Shown in pieces: positions 1 to 8,491 of a stretch of DNA of 10,816 bases; within the stretch, counting starts at the first letter, position 1; each line of letters begins with the position of its first letter. Under the pieces are notes generated by a model, which worked only from the letters and a program-made list of their open reading frames with translations, had not been told where the DNA came from and did not search any database. The position numbers were made by a program, and so were the translations under genes. Source of the DNA: Isohypsibius dastychi (taxonomy: Eukaryota; Tardigrada; Eutardigrada; Parachela; Isohypsibiidae); contig JAQIWT010001428.1 in assembly GCA_034696485.1 (NCBI GenBank), positions 1 through 10,816 of the forward strand, written 5' to 3'.

Positions 1-1886
1 TAATGGCAAAGACTACATGCGCGGTCCTGAAGAAGTCCACAATCATTTCCTTCACAAACAATTCGGCATAGTGGTATTTCAGTCATGTTTGTATCTCGGT
101 CATTTCTCAATTTAATTTGAATTTTAGGCGCTACAAGCTGGAATGTTGAAGTTCGGGCATTTTGAGATGATAAGAAATACCATTAATCGTGAACTCGTTC
201 CCCAGCGGATGTTTGCAATCTGGCGTGTTGATCCTCCATGGTGGCCGGTTACAAAACACACGGGAAGGATGGGCGGCGGAAAAGGAGCTATAAATCACTA
301 TGGGACTCCCCTCCGAGCCGGCAGAGTTATCATCGAAATCGGTGGAAAATTGGATTATGAGGAAATAAGGAAGGTCATGGAGAACGTGAGTGCAATGATT
401 TTTCAATAAGTCGTCGGAGTCTGGAGTTCTGTTTATAATTCAATTTGGAGTCCATAAAATGGCTTTAAGACGGTAGCTGCCCAAACGCTTCACTTTTCAT
501 CATTTTTCAACACTGCAGTGGAACTGTGATATAAGGTATAGGAGTTAAAGTAAAGAAAGTATTTTCTTTTCTTTTGTGCTTTAAAGCGGAGCTTAACGAT
601 TCAACGAGAAGAAAAGCAAGAACGATAACATTACAACACTGGAAGTGAATCTTAACACAATCGTCTGACGGCAGCTAAAACTGCTGTTTTGTACCCTTCA
701 CATAATATTTTCGTGCAATTATTGTCGTAAATTAGAATGTTAGAACAGGATCAATATAGATACTAAACTGAGAGTGCGAGAATTACCTCTCGGTTTCGTT
801 AGTGGAAATAGTTTTAGGTTTTCGTAGAGTGAATACACAAGTAAATTAACATGAAGTCGTGAAATATGTTTCTAGTAAAGCTGTGATGAAGGTGAAGATA
901 GGAAGTTAGCGAGAGTTTGACTTACGCTACATTGAAATACAGTAAAAGTCATTAAGTGGACCACCCTGTCGTTCCGAAAAAAGTGGTCCACATACATGAC
1001 TGGTCCACTTGATGTCGGACCCCTGGCACGCCCACTTCCCCAATCCGGGGGGACCCCTTAATATCCATGCACCACACCCCTCGTTAGCTCATTCGTTTTA
1101 GAGGGGGTGGGAGTCTTAGGCGTCTGAGCCTTCCTTCTATTGGAGGACATGTTTGGAAAAGTTCACAATTATTTTGAAAGATTATTGTGAAATGAAATCA
1201 TCTAAATTTCGTAACCTGGAAACTTGGGTGGTCCACTTAAAGAATTTTTTTATACCGTATGGTTCTTGAAAAAGTGGTCCACATACATGACTGGTCCACT
1301 TAGGGGTGGTCCACTTAATGTCGGACCCCTCTGATAAAATATTAGGACACAATCCGGTTCCGTAAAGGGTGGTCCACATACATGACTGGTCCACATACAT
1401 GGCGGTCCACTTAATGACTTTTACTGTATATCTACATCTTTGTATGTACTACGCTTAGTTTCATACATACATGAGGATGTTTTACAGTATTATTACTGTA
1501 TAAAGGTCTTTTGCGCCAATATATCTACAGCCCATCTTTATAATGGCATGCGGTACATATAATTCTCATCGGAAGCTTCTGTGACATACGGCAGTTGATG
1601 CTAGATTTGTGGGTATTTGGCGAGTTGATTCTAAGTGAAAGGGATTTCAAGCAGCAGAGAAAAAGTTCATGAATATTTTGTTTCATTTCAGGTCGCTTCC
1701 AAATTACCCTTCCAAGCTGTTGCAACAACGCATGCTTTAATGGAGAAAGAGAAGCAGAAAGCCGCCCGTAAGGAGGAATTGAATTTGAATCCTTTTGATA
1801 TGAAATATATCATCCGCAACAATATGGGTGGGTGTAATAAGTGGCTCAGTCCGTATGATTACAAATGGTTTTGTAAATATCGATAA
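1..1886 (+). CDS. MRPL16: Mitochondrial ribosomal protein L16 (uL16m), 5' end outside window
   Basis: Structural protein of the large mitoribosomal subunit, of the bacterial L16 family that lies near the peptidyl-transferase centre and tRNA sites. Three exons are seen: 1-73, 128-385 and 1692-1886 (stop TAA). The introns are 74-127 (54 bases, GTATTT...TTTTAG) and 386-1691 (1306 bases, GTGAGT...TTTCAG), both phase 0. The spliced product gives 174 C-terminal residues. Recognisable L16 blocks are YMRGP, FGIVALQAG, FGHFEMIR, TINRE, RMFAIWRV, RMGGGKGAI and a C-terminal LSPYDYKW. The order and spacing agree with vertebrate MRPL16 as I remember it. An alternative donor 3 bases earlier (71) would remove one Val; 74 keeps the expected spacing. 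The N-terminus with the mitochondrial targeting signal lies to the left. A plus-strand AATAAA follows 62 bases after the stop. The gene is convergent with the P450. Confidence 0.93.
940..1426. mobile_element. Non-autonomous DNA transposon (MITE) with 23-bp perfect TIRs, TA target site
   Basis: The left end at 940-962 begins CAGTAAAAGTCATTAAGTGG and is the exact reverse complement of 1404-1426 over all 23 bases. A TA dinucleotide flanks both sides (938-939 and 1427-1428), as expected for a TA target-site duplication. A CAGT-starting terminus plus TA duplication is typical of Tc1/mariner/pogo superfamily elements; the superfamily is inferred. The 487-base interior has no transposase, so it would move only with a protein supplied elsewhere. 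The interior holds three copies of a 26-base motif and several GGTCC/GGACC half-palindromes. It sits inside the L16 intron, away from the splice sites. Confidence 0.9.
983..1394. repeat. Three identical 26-bp subterminal repeats inside the MITE
   Basis: The 26-base unit beginning GTGGTCCACATACATGACTG and ending GTCCAC occurs at 983-1008, 1274-1299 and 1369-1394 with no mismatch. Copies 1 and 2 share further context: both are preceded by AA and followed by TT, and then by ATGTCGGACCCC, which in copy 2 is displaced by a short insertion. Each copy has inverted GGWCC ends that could pair with one mismatch. Copies lie near both transposon ends, as transposase-binding subterminal repeats do in some MITEs; that role is inference. 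Confidence 0.85.
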
Positions 1887-1940
1887 ATTTTATGCTCTTA
1901 AAGTACGTTTGTGTTTCGGTTTTCCGCTCAAGAGCCACAA

Positions 1941-1953
1941 TTTATTAAATAAA
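1941..1953. promoter_or_regulatory. Overlapping convergent poly(A) signals for L16 and P450
   Basis: The sequence TTTATTAAATAAA reads AATAAA on the plus strand (1948-1953), 62 bases after the L16 stop. It also reads AATAAA on the minus strand (1946 to 1941), 30 bases after the P450 stop at 1976. The two hexamers are one base apart, so the 3' ends of the two transcripts should overlap. The hexamers are seen directly; their use is inferred. Confidence 0.65.
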
Positions 1954-1975
1954 ATCTCATGCAGATATGGATTAA

Positions 1976-3950
1976 TTATCTGGTTTCTATTTTCATTTTG
2001 AATGGAAGAGGTCTGCACGACACTCCCGTAGTATATTTGTTCGTTGGCGGCGCTGGAAAATCGGGATGCTCTTTAAGTCTGAATCGTTGCATGACGTTGC
2101 TGAAGAAGAGGAATATCTCCATTCGCGCCAATGATTCACCGACGCAATTGCGTTTTCCTAATTACAAAGATTAAGATGCATTCTCGGTATTCAATTTGGC
2201 CAAGCGATCGGGTTACCTATGGAAAACGGCATGAAAAATGGAGGTTCAACTAGCTTCCGGTTGGCGTCCAAAAACCGTTCAGGATCGAATTTTGTGGGAT
2301 TGGGCCAAAGGTTTGGATCCATATTCGCCGCTGCGAAATTCGGCATGATGAAGCAGCGTTTCGGTATTCGATAGCCGAGCAGCGTCGTTTCTTCCAGATT
2401 TGCTCGGAGAACTCCAAAGGGCGTTACGTTTGCCAGTCTCTGGATTTCACGACAAACCGCTTCGGTATATGGGAGATTGACTGTGAAGACATACAACTCT
2501 TATCCGAAAAGCAACTAATAGAATATTTTCACCTTACCGCGATCATCAACTTTGATGGACCTCTGAGAACCGATATTCTCATCTAGTTCTTGGTGGACTT
2601 TCGCTTGGACATCAGGATGAGATACCATGAATAGCATGCACCAATACAATGTGCTTGCGGTCGTGTCTGTCCCTGCACCAAGGAATCCTCGCAGGTTGGA
2701 GAAAAGGTCATCATCTAAATGAACGTTAAATTTGCACTAATTACGTATTTGTTTCAAACATGGCTAATATAAATCCAGTAACTGCTTAAAAAATAGTACC
2801 TTTGAACCAGGTGTTAGGGCTGTCCGCTTCCTTTCCCTTTCGCTGCTGGTGAAGGAAAGCATCCAAGTAATCTCTTGTCTCGTTTTCGTCGTACGTTTCT
2901 TTATGATTTTTGATGAGATCAATTGTGAACTGCCGATTCTTCAGCACAAGTGTTTCGAACTTTTTCCAAAGACCTCGTAGCGGCCCAGGAATAAAGCGTA
3001 ATATCGGGTAAGATTGGAGCGGTCCGGCCTGTGCAAGGTATTCGGCAGTTCTGAAATATTTGTAAAACATCTATCTGCCATAAACAAATTAAAAAAATAA
3101 ATGAATATAAGTATAATAACTATCTGTCACATCTATCTGCCGGCTATAAAAGAAGAAACTTACCGGAGAATATCTCGCATTAATTGGCAAAATTTCGGGT
3201 CACTGGTATCAAATCTTTGACCGAAGCATAGAACGCAGACCACGTTTCCGACGCTGCAAGTCAGCGAAAACGATGGATCGAAGGGCTGTCCGACATTTTT
3301 GGCAAATGTTTCGCACAAATATTCTGCTTCTTCCAGGATACGATCTTGAATTCCGGATTTGCCCATTCCGAGGTCGCGGAAAGTCTGTAGCATAAATCGT
3401 CTGCTGCTTTTCCATTCTTCTCCTTCAGCCAGCAATACGCCTAAATTGCAATATAAATTTTCAAGATCAAGTAAGAAATTTTACGTAACAAAACATTTTT
3501 CATCTTTAAACTAACCGTGCACTTTTCCGTCCAGGCCGGTTGATAAGAAACTGAAAACAAACCCCTTTGCTCGACCAAGGAAGACATCCGCTTGGGTAAC
3601 GTATGCCGCTCTAATGGCTTCGTAATCATTTAACACGATTGTCAGCTCAGGTCCCATGTAGATACTGAATATTTTTCCATATTTCTTCTTTAGCTGTAGG
3701 AATGTATCCTGAGGATTTGGTCCGAAAAATGGCGCGAATCCCAGAAACGGCAATCCTAAAATCGAACAGTTCAATACCACTTTTTCATAATTTTTCGTTG
3801 GCGAATTTAAGCGGATATACCTCGGGGACCAGGAGGAATATTCCTATGTTTCCATGCGTAATAAAAATACAGTGTCGCCAAAAATATTCCCCCAGCTAAA
3901 GGAATCGGCAGACTTAATATTCTCGCAGGCAGTGTCAGGATAAAATCCAT
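1976..3950 (-). CDS. Cytochrome P450, CYP2 clan, complete 7-exon gene
   Basis: Heme-thiolate monooxygenase, ER-anchored; CYP2-clan members oxidise lipids, steroids or xenobiotics with electrons from P450 reductase. Substrate and subfamily cannot be told from here. Exons (minus): 3950-3821, 3755-3516, 3440-3164, 3050-2800, 2714-2538, 2480-2217, 2157-1976. The introns are 57-113 bases, all GT-AG, and every junction keeps frame. The product is 506 aa, normal for the family. It shows an N-terminal hydrophobic anchor (about 15-36), a PPGPRGLPFLG hinge (about 39-49), a C-helix WKSSRRF, the I-helix AGTDT at 313-317, K-helix ExxR (E370, R373), FDPERF, and the heme loop FSIGKRNCVG with axial Cys451. 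All canonical residues are present, so the enzyme is probably active. The start is the ATG directly before the anchor. Intact and ordinary in base composition. Confidence 0.95.
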
Positions 3951-4332
3951 GTTAGAGTCCAGAAGAACTCGATTCAGAAGTTGAAGTGAATCGCGTGAAA
4001 GTTTTCAAACAACAAACTTTGAGTCCCAATAAAGAGAACAATTGACAATCAGAATGCAAATCAACAGCTGTGCGTGTGCCAAGTTATCACAAATCTTGTA
4101 ATCACTTGTATCTTTTCAACCGGTGCAAAGGTAACGAGAATGTCTTAATTCTCCTATCGCAAAATCTGGAAACAAAACGAAATAAATAAACTGTGACGGA
4201 TTTTATCGGTTCTTTCCGAATCAAACTGGATGACCACAGATTTTTTTTGGAATATCGTCCACGTCCATCAAGAGCTTCCGGGCAAAAATAATTCCCGACA
4301 AGAATTACAGCCCAAAACATAACCCAGACTGG
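3951..4332. other. Intergenic region between P450 start and PIG-K 3' end
   Basis: These 382 bases should hold the P450 promoter and the end of the PIG-K transcript, since both genes run on the minus strand. I see no clear TATA box. An open minus-strand frame with a hydrophobic stretch, VWVMFWAVILVGNYF, runs from about 4345 to 4102; it starts at a non-ATG codon and may be an alternative last exon of PIG-K. No separate gene is supported. Confidence 0.5.
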
Positions 4333-4338
4333 TTTATT
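4333..4338 (-). promoter_or_regulatory. Poly(A) signal for PIG-K
   Basis: The minus strand reads AATAAA here, 31 bases past the spliced PIG-K stop (ends 4369) and about 140 bases past the unspliced alternative stop (ends 4479). Either position suits a 3' end. If the longer alternative last exon were used, this hexamer would fall in coding sequence. Confidence 0.5.
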
Positions 4339-4368
4339 TTCAGACCTTTTTTTCAAAAGAGGAATCTC

Positions 4369-5925
4369 TTATGAGAGCCACTCTGGCTCGGTATACCTCC
4401 AAGTGTCCTTTGATAAATCCCGAGCCCTTCAACAAAAAAATTGAAATACCCCTTGCAGCCATGTTAAAACATCCAAGCTCACTCATTCAGGTTTTCTTCG
4501 CCTACTTCCGGCAAAGTGATTTTAAAGTTGGTTCCCTTCACTTCGCGATTGCCACTCAGAAATTCCGCTACCAAAACCTCTTCTGGTCGTCGCTTAAGGA
4601 GATCTGAGCGGTTTCCTGGCGTAGAAACGCAAGTCTCTTTTGGACACACTTTAAACTGAAATAAAAAAGTGTGACATTTCCATTTCGAAGATACGGGAAC
4701 AATTTAAGCACCAAATCGGCGAGAGTTCTTTTGCTTGACCGGCCAATTTTCTCCAGGAATTCCAAGGCGTGATACGTATATCGATCAATAACGTAGACTC
4801 CGATAGATGTATCATGATGATGCTGGAACAAAAGGAAGTTGACACCGGAATGCAATTACAACAAACTAATAAGATACATACGGAATATGAATCCTCTCCA
4901 ACCTGACTGCTGGCAATACTGACGATATTTGGCGAATAGTGTTTCTTGTACATACTAGCTGCCTGACATGTATCGATCATGAAAAGAATCTGGTTGTAAC
5001 GTTTCTTCTCCCACATCTGCTGAAAGGCATCGGCCAGCTCAATATCCGAAATCTCCTCGTGATCTTGGAATTTCAAGAAGCCGTTACCACCGTGACCTTT
5101 TAAAATGACATGAATGTTCACGCAAAATTCAAGTATTGAAACACAAGGCGAATACCAGTCATGTAAATAAATATGTTGCTTCCGTCGTCCGTCAGAAGTT
5201 GTTTACTTCGAGGCGTGTCCGGGTCAAGTCTTCCCGTAAGAAGTCGGATGAAGTTTTCCACTGTGACCTTCAACAAGATACAAGTGATGTAGTGGCTTCA
5301 CAAATAACCAGAATCTGATCTCGGTGCCTTACATCATAGCCTCTGTAATCAACTTCTACGTCGTCGCCATAGACGTTCAAGTGCCGGTATGCATTATTGA
5401 AAACCGCTCCTGAAAGATAAAACGTCTGCAATCTCTCTAACGAAATTCAGTTCAATATATTTGTGAACGAATTTATGTTCGTCTAGAATTCGAAAAATTA
5501 GCAGAGCATCGACAACCAACCTGGGCGCGGATTCCGGGCATTACAAGGCATGTCATCCGCTAACATCAGGATAATATTGCTGTCCGGAATTCCGAGGCGT
5601 TTCACACTTCGATACATCGACAGCGCATTTGCCACATGTCGATAATTAAACCAAAAGCGGGAAGTGCAGACGATGACTGCCCAGTTGTTCGTGTGGTGAG
5701 ATGTCGGATTGGGTCCCGCTGTCGATTGAGCGACAACCGGAAGCCACGACAATATTAATGAGATCAACAAGAACATCTGAAAAATCGACGAAGAAATTCA
5801 GCATACCGGTATACGGTACCAGTAACTAATAAACCTACCGCAAATATCGTAGCGCATACGCGACCAATGTCTCCACCGAAAATTGATGATGAAGAACCAG
5901 TCGATGAATTTCGTGCGTCAGCCAT
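4369..5925 (-). CDS. PIGK: PIG-K / GPI8, catalytic subunit of GPI transamidase
   Basis: Peptidase C13 (legumain-like) cysteine protease that cleaves the C-terminal signal of proproteins in the ER and, with PIG-T, GAA1, PIG-S and PIG-U, attaches the GPI anchor. Exons (minus): 5925-5839, 5776-5521, 5409-5333, 5267-5156, 5096-4882, 4822-4712, 4655-4483, 4426-4369; 362 aa. A hydrophobic signal (residues 23-45) spans the first junction. The mature start [20 protein letters not shown] is near-identical to the family. Catalytic His179 (TGHGGNG) and Cys221 (IDTCQ) are 42 residues apart, as in human (164/206). Cys107 matches the cysteine that bonds to PIG-T. The ATG at 5925 has a strong ACCATGG context; the ATG at 5776 directly follows an acceptor, so it is probably internal. 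The human C-terminal membrane helix is missing in this model; two other ends are possible (see findings). Confidence 0.93.
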
Positions 5926-5930
5926 GGTAA

Positions 5931-6370
5931 ATGAACGCTAAAAAGACCGTTCCAAAACGCTTTAAAATATTCGACAGTGGTTGTGAATATGACCGAGTTT
6001 ATCCGGATGTCCAACCCAAATCAGGTAAGAGAAGAAGGAATGTCAACACAAAAGCCTCTTCCGAAATACGTAGTCCAGAGAATTTAGAAAGTGAAACAAA
6101 GTGTGCCGACCATTCCAGATTACGGTGGTCTAGAGTTACATGAATCCAATGACGTTCTGGGAACCTGACGATGTATTCCCGGGGCGCAGCAAGCTAAAAA
6201 CAATACAATCTCACAATGAAAGCAAACAGCATATGAAGAAAGTACAAACAACCCGCGTATTCGAACTCGAACCTGCCATCACAACAAACAAAAGAAATAA
6301 AAATGAAGTTGCAACGAAATACCCAACATTGGCAAAACTAGCAGTATCAATAATAATGGACGGGTCGTAG
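5931..6370 (+). CDS. Doubtful small hypothetical gene, head-to-head with PIG-K
   Basis: I do not recognise this. A first frame starts at ATG 5931, is basic at its N-terminus (MNAKKTVPKRFKIF) and may splice from a GTAAGA donor near 6026 to a TTCCAG acceptor ending near 6118. That yields about 48 residues ending ...ESNDVLGT before TGA. A second frame, 6140-6370 (76 aa, Lys/Asn/Thr-rich, ending LAVSIIMDGS), lies in another phase. The two join only if there is a further intron or a sequence error. No domain, signal peptide or membrane segment is visible. The ATG lies 5 bases from the PIG-K start on the other strand, so any transcript would overlap that of PIG-K. It could be an unrelated short gene, noncoding transcript or chance frames. 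Confidence 0.25.
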
Positions 6371-6586
6371 TGATACTTCGTCGTTTCCAACGAGGGTTTA
6401 TGTAGAGCTGTAGATAAATTTTAGAAACGGGGTGGAGCCTGAACTGTTAGTAGATCTCTCTAAATGCAATGCAAAATTTGTAACACATAATCCCAATTCT
6501 TCCGAAAGAATATTTTGAGGAATATCCAAATGAAGGAATAGTTACGTTCACGTGTTTTTTAGCCTGAGTCTGTCAACAATTTTCGC
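6371..6586. other. Region upstream of the POC1-like gene
   Basis: No gene is seen in this stretch. It should hold the promoter and 5' UTR of the POC1-like gene. A perfect E-box palindrome CACGTG lies at 6549-6554, 33 bases before the start codon. I looked for an RFX X-box, common at ciliary and centriolar genes, and did not see a convincing full site. Confidence 0.4.
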
Positions 6587-8053
6587 ATGGAAAGGAAGAG
6601 TAACTCGGTAAGTCTTTGTCTGTCGGAATGTTTAGATTCAAATTGTCAAAAATCTGCTTCCTTTTCAAAGCGGAATCCAAAGGATCACGCCACTGGGAAA
6701 GCTGTACGAGACGAGCAAGATGGCGACTCAAATGACAAAGCCCCTGAACTAGTACGAGTTTTGATGGGTCAGCCTGCATCCATAACCGATCTGGATTTCC
6801 ATCCTGCTAAATATCAAATAGGTATGTTCGGTATCGAAATTGTTCTTTGCCATCAATTTGGTACAGACGTACTGGTGCTATTCTGGCGGTGATGCTTCGT
6901 TTAAATGTTCTTCATTATTTAGTCTCCGCTCATACCGATTCTACTCTAAGTCTCTGGAATATCAAGCCGGAAACGCGCGCGTATCGCGTCGTCGGACATC
7001 GAGTTGGTCACATTCATTTTTCCTTCTGATCCGACGTTGCATCATATCTTTTTTGTTGAAAGGATGCAGTACTGGCAGTTCGTTACAGCCCTGAAGGCCA
7101 CGTTTTTGCTTCGGGATCTAGAGACAAGTCAGTGCGTTTGTGGATTCCGAGTGTGTAGGTTGATGATTTCTTGATGGAAGCTGGGAGTTAAGAATATTCT
7201 ATACGTTACTGGCTTTTCTTTAGAAAGGGTGAATCGATGTTCATCCAGGCGCATACGGGTAGCGTTTCTGCCCTCGACTTCGCATGCGACGGGAATGTTT
7301 TTTGTTCCGGTTCGCACGACAAATCGATAAAGGTCGGATTGTTCAAATTTGCATTGTTATTTTCTTTGTGCAATTATAATTCTTTTCAGCTATGGGACAC
7401 ACGGAAATTCGAATTCATCTCTGCGTTGGCGGGCCATAGAGGCTGGATTCGAAGCGTGAAGTACAGAAGCGGAAATTGCGTACTTGTATGATCCGAGCTC
7501 CCTCACAATTGTTTTAATTTTTTCAGCTTTTCTTCTGATGGTACTTTAATTGTCTCCGGGAGCAATGATCAGACCGTAAAAATTTGGAGTCGCAACGACT
7601 GTCAATGTGTCGCATCCTGTGATTCTTTCGGCGGTCCAGTCAGCTGCGCGATATTCCATCCTTCTGGCAATTATATCGCAGCATCGCTGGAAGATGGATC
7701 CGTCAAAGTGTGGGATATTCGGTCGTCCTCCAAGTTGATTCAGCTCTACCGACGTAAAGCTTGAAATCCTCTTTTTTTCTGCGTCGTTTTAACATGTGAA
7801 CTTTGCAGTTCATGAAGGCCCAGTTAATCAAATTGCATTCCATCCTTCCGGAAGTCACCTGATATCTGTCTCGGATGACAGAACGATAAAGGTCCTCGAT
7901 GCCGTAGAAGGCCGTCTGATTTATACCCTGTACGGTCATGAAAAAGGACCAGTCAACAACGTGCGGTTTGCTTTAAGTGGAAAGTTCTTTGCTACGAGCG
8001 GCGCTGACGATAGGATATTTCTCTGGAAAGCAAACCTGGATTGCCCGAGCTAA
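6587..8053 (+). CDS. POC1: POC1-like centriolar WD40 protein, short C-terminus
   Basis: POC1 proteins are structural parts of centrioles and basal bodies, needed for their stability. Exons: 6587-6821, 6923-7002, 7063-7154, 7224-7332, 7390-7460, 7527-7753, 7809-8053; 352 aa. A further intron at 6608-6670 (GTAAGT...TTCAAAG, 63 bases) would give 331 aa. Seven WD40 blades fill residues about 60-347, with WD-type ends such as [39 protein letters not shown] and RIFLWK. POC1-specific blocks are IKPETRAYR after blade 1, VKGES after blade 2, FHPSGNY, and [11 protein letters not shown] with FLWKANLD at the end. The start fits the expected short lead before blade 1. Odd: it stops five residues after blade 7 (LDCPS), without the C-terminal coiled-coil POC1 motif of vertebrates. 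A less specific WD40 protein is the main alternative. Confidence 0.87.
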
Positions 8054-8249
8054 AGCTTCGTGTTGGACTACCTCACACTTTGCAGTGCGGACTTCCGGTC
8101 GGTTATCGAAGCACCGCCGCAAGAACGATCTCATCTTACGTCCAGTCAGCTTCGAAGATTCGAAAGTGATTGCCATCCTCGTTTTGGGATCATTCTGTTC
8201 TCTTTCAACCCGGTTTCAAATTACATGTAGGTTCACACTGCCGATGTAA

Positions 8250-8255
8250 AATAAA
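8250..8255 (+). promoter_or_regulatory. Poly(A) signal for the POC1-like gene
   Basis: A plus-strand AATAAA lies 197 bases after the POC1 stop and is the first such hexamer downstream. It faces the minus-strand poly(A) signal of the next gene, 128 bases further on, so the two genes are convergent with separate 3' ends. Confidence 0.6.
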
Positions 8256-8382
8256 AGACAAGTTTTTCTTTTGTGTTTTGATCTGTGGATCTTATTATTT
8301 ATAATGGTTATCTCCGCTCACGCGGGTGAAAATATTAATCGTACCTGAAATTACAGAAACGTAGAAAGAGAACGGTTTTCGG

Positions 8383-8388
8383 TTTATT
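8383..8388 (-). promoter_or_regulatory. Poly(A) signal for the helix-turn-helix gene
   Basis: The minus strand reads AATAAA here, 104 bases past the stop codon at 8492. The 8256-8491 stretch otherwise shows no gene; it is explained as the two convergent 3' regions. Confidence 0.5.
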
Positions 8389-8491
8389 CAGAATTAAGTA
8401 CAGCTGATGTATATTATGTGAAAATTAAAAAACAGAATTGAAGAGAACAGACATATCAGAGCGCAGACTTCCGAATTGTGGACTCACACCC

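Larger units (their letters stand above)
386..1691 (+). other. Enlarged last intron of the L16 gene
   Basis: This stretch separates the exon ending in MEN from the exon starting in VASKLPF. Its ends are good GTGAGT and TTTCAG splice sites, and the frame is kept across it. At 1306 bases it is over ten times longer than the other introns of the window (51-113 bases). About 487 bases are explained by the inverted-repeat transposon at 940-1426. I see no coding sequence or RNA gene in 386-939 or 1429-1691; these parts are AT-rich with only short weak hairpins (for example TACAGTA/TACTGTA at 1483-1500). Confidence 0.85.

Noticed and set aside
1182-1400. 72-aa minus-strand frame with repeated GPL/TTL-like blocks
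   Set aside because: It lies wholly inside the MITE and its repeats simply translate the transposon's 26-base units.
1483-1500. TACAGTA/TACTGTA palindrome right of the MITE as a second transposon end
   Set aside because: Only 7-base arms with a 4-base loop; it shares TACAGTA with the MITE terminus but no further bases.
1959-2174. Plus-strand 71-aa frame
   Set aside because: Antisense to the last P450 exon, which carries the heme-binding cysteine loop; chance frame.
4102-4356. 84-aa minus-strand frame as a separate gene
   Set aside because: It begins at TTG, not ATG. The hydrophobic part is better discussed as a possible last exon of PIG-K.
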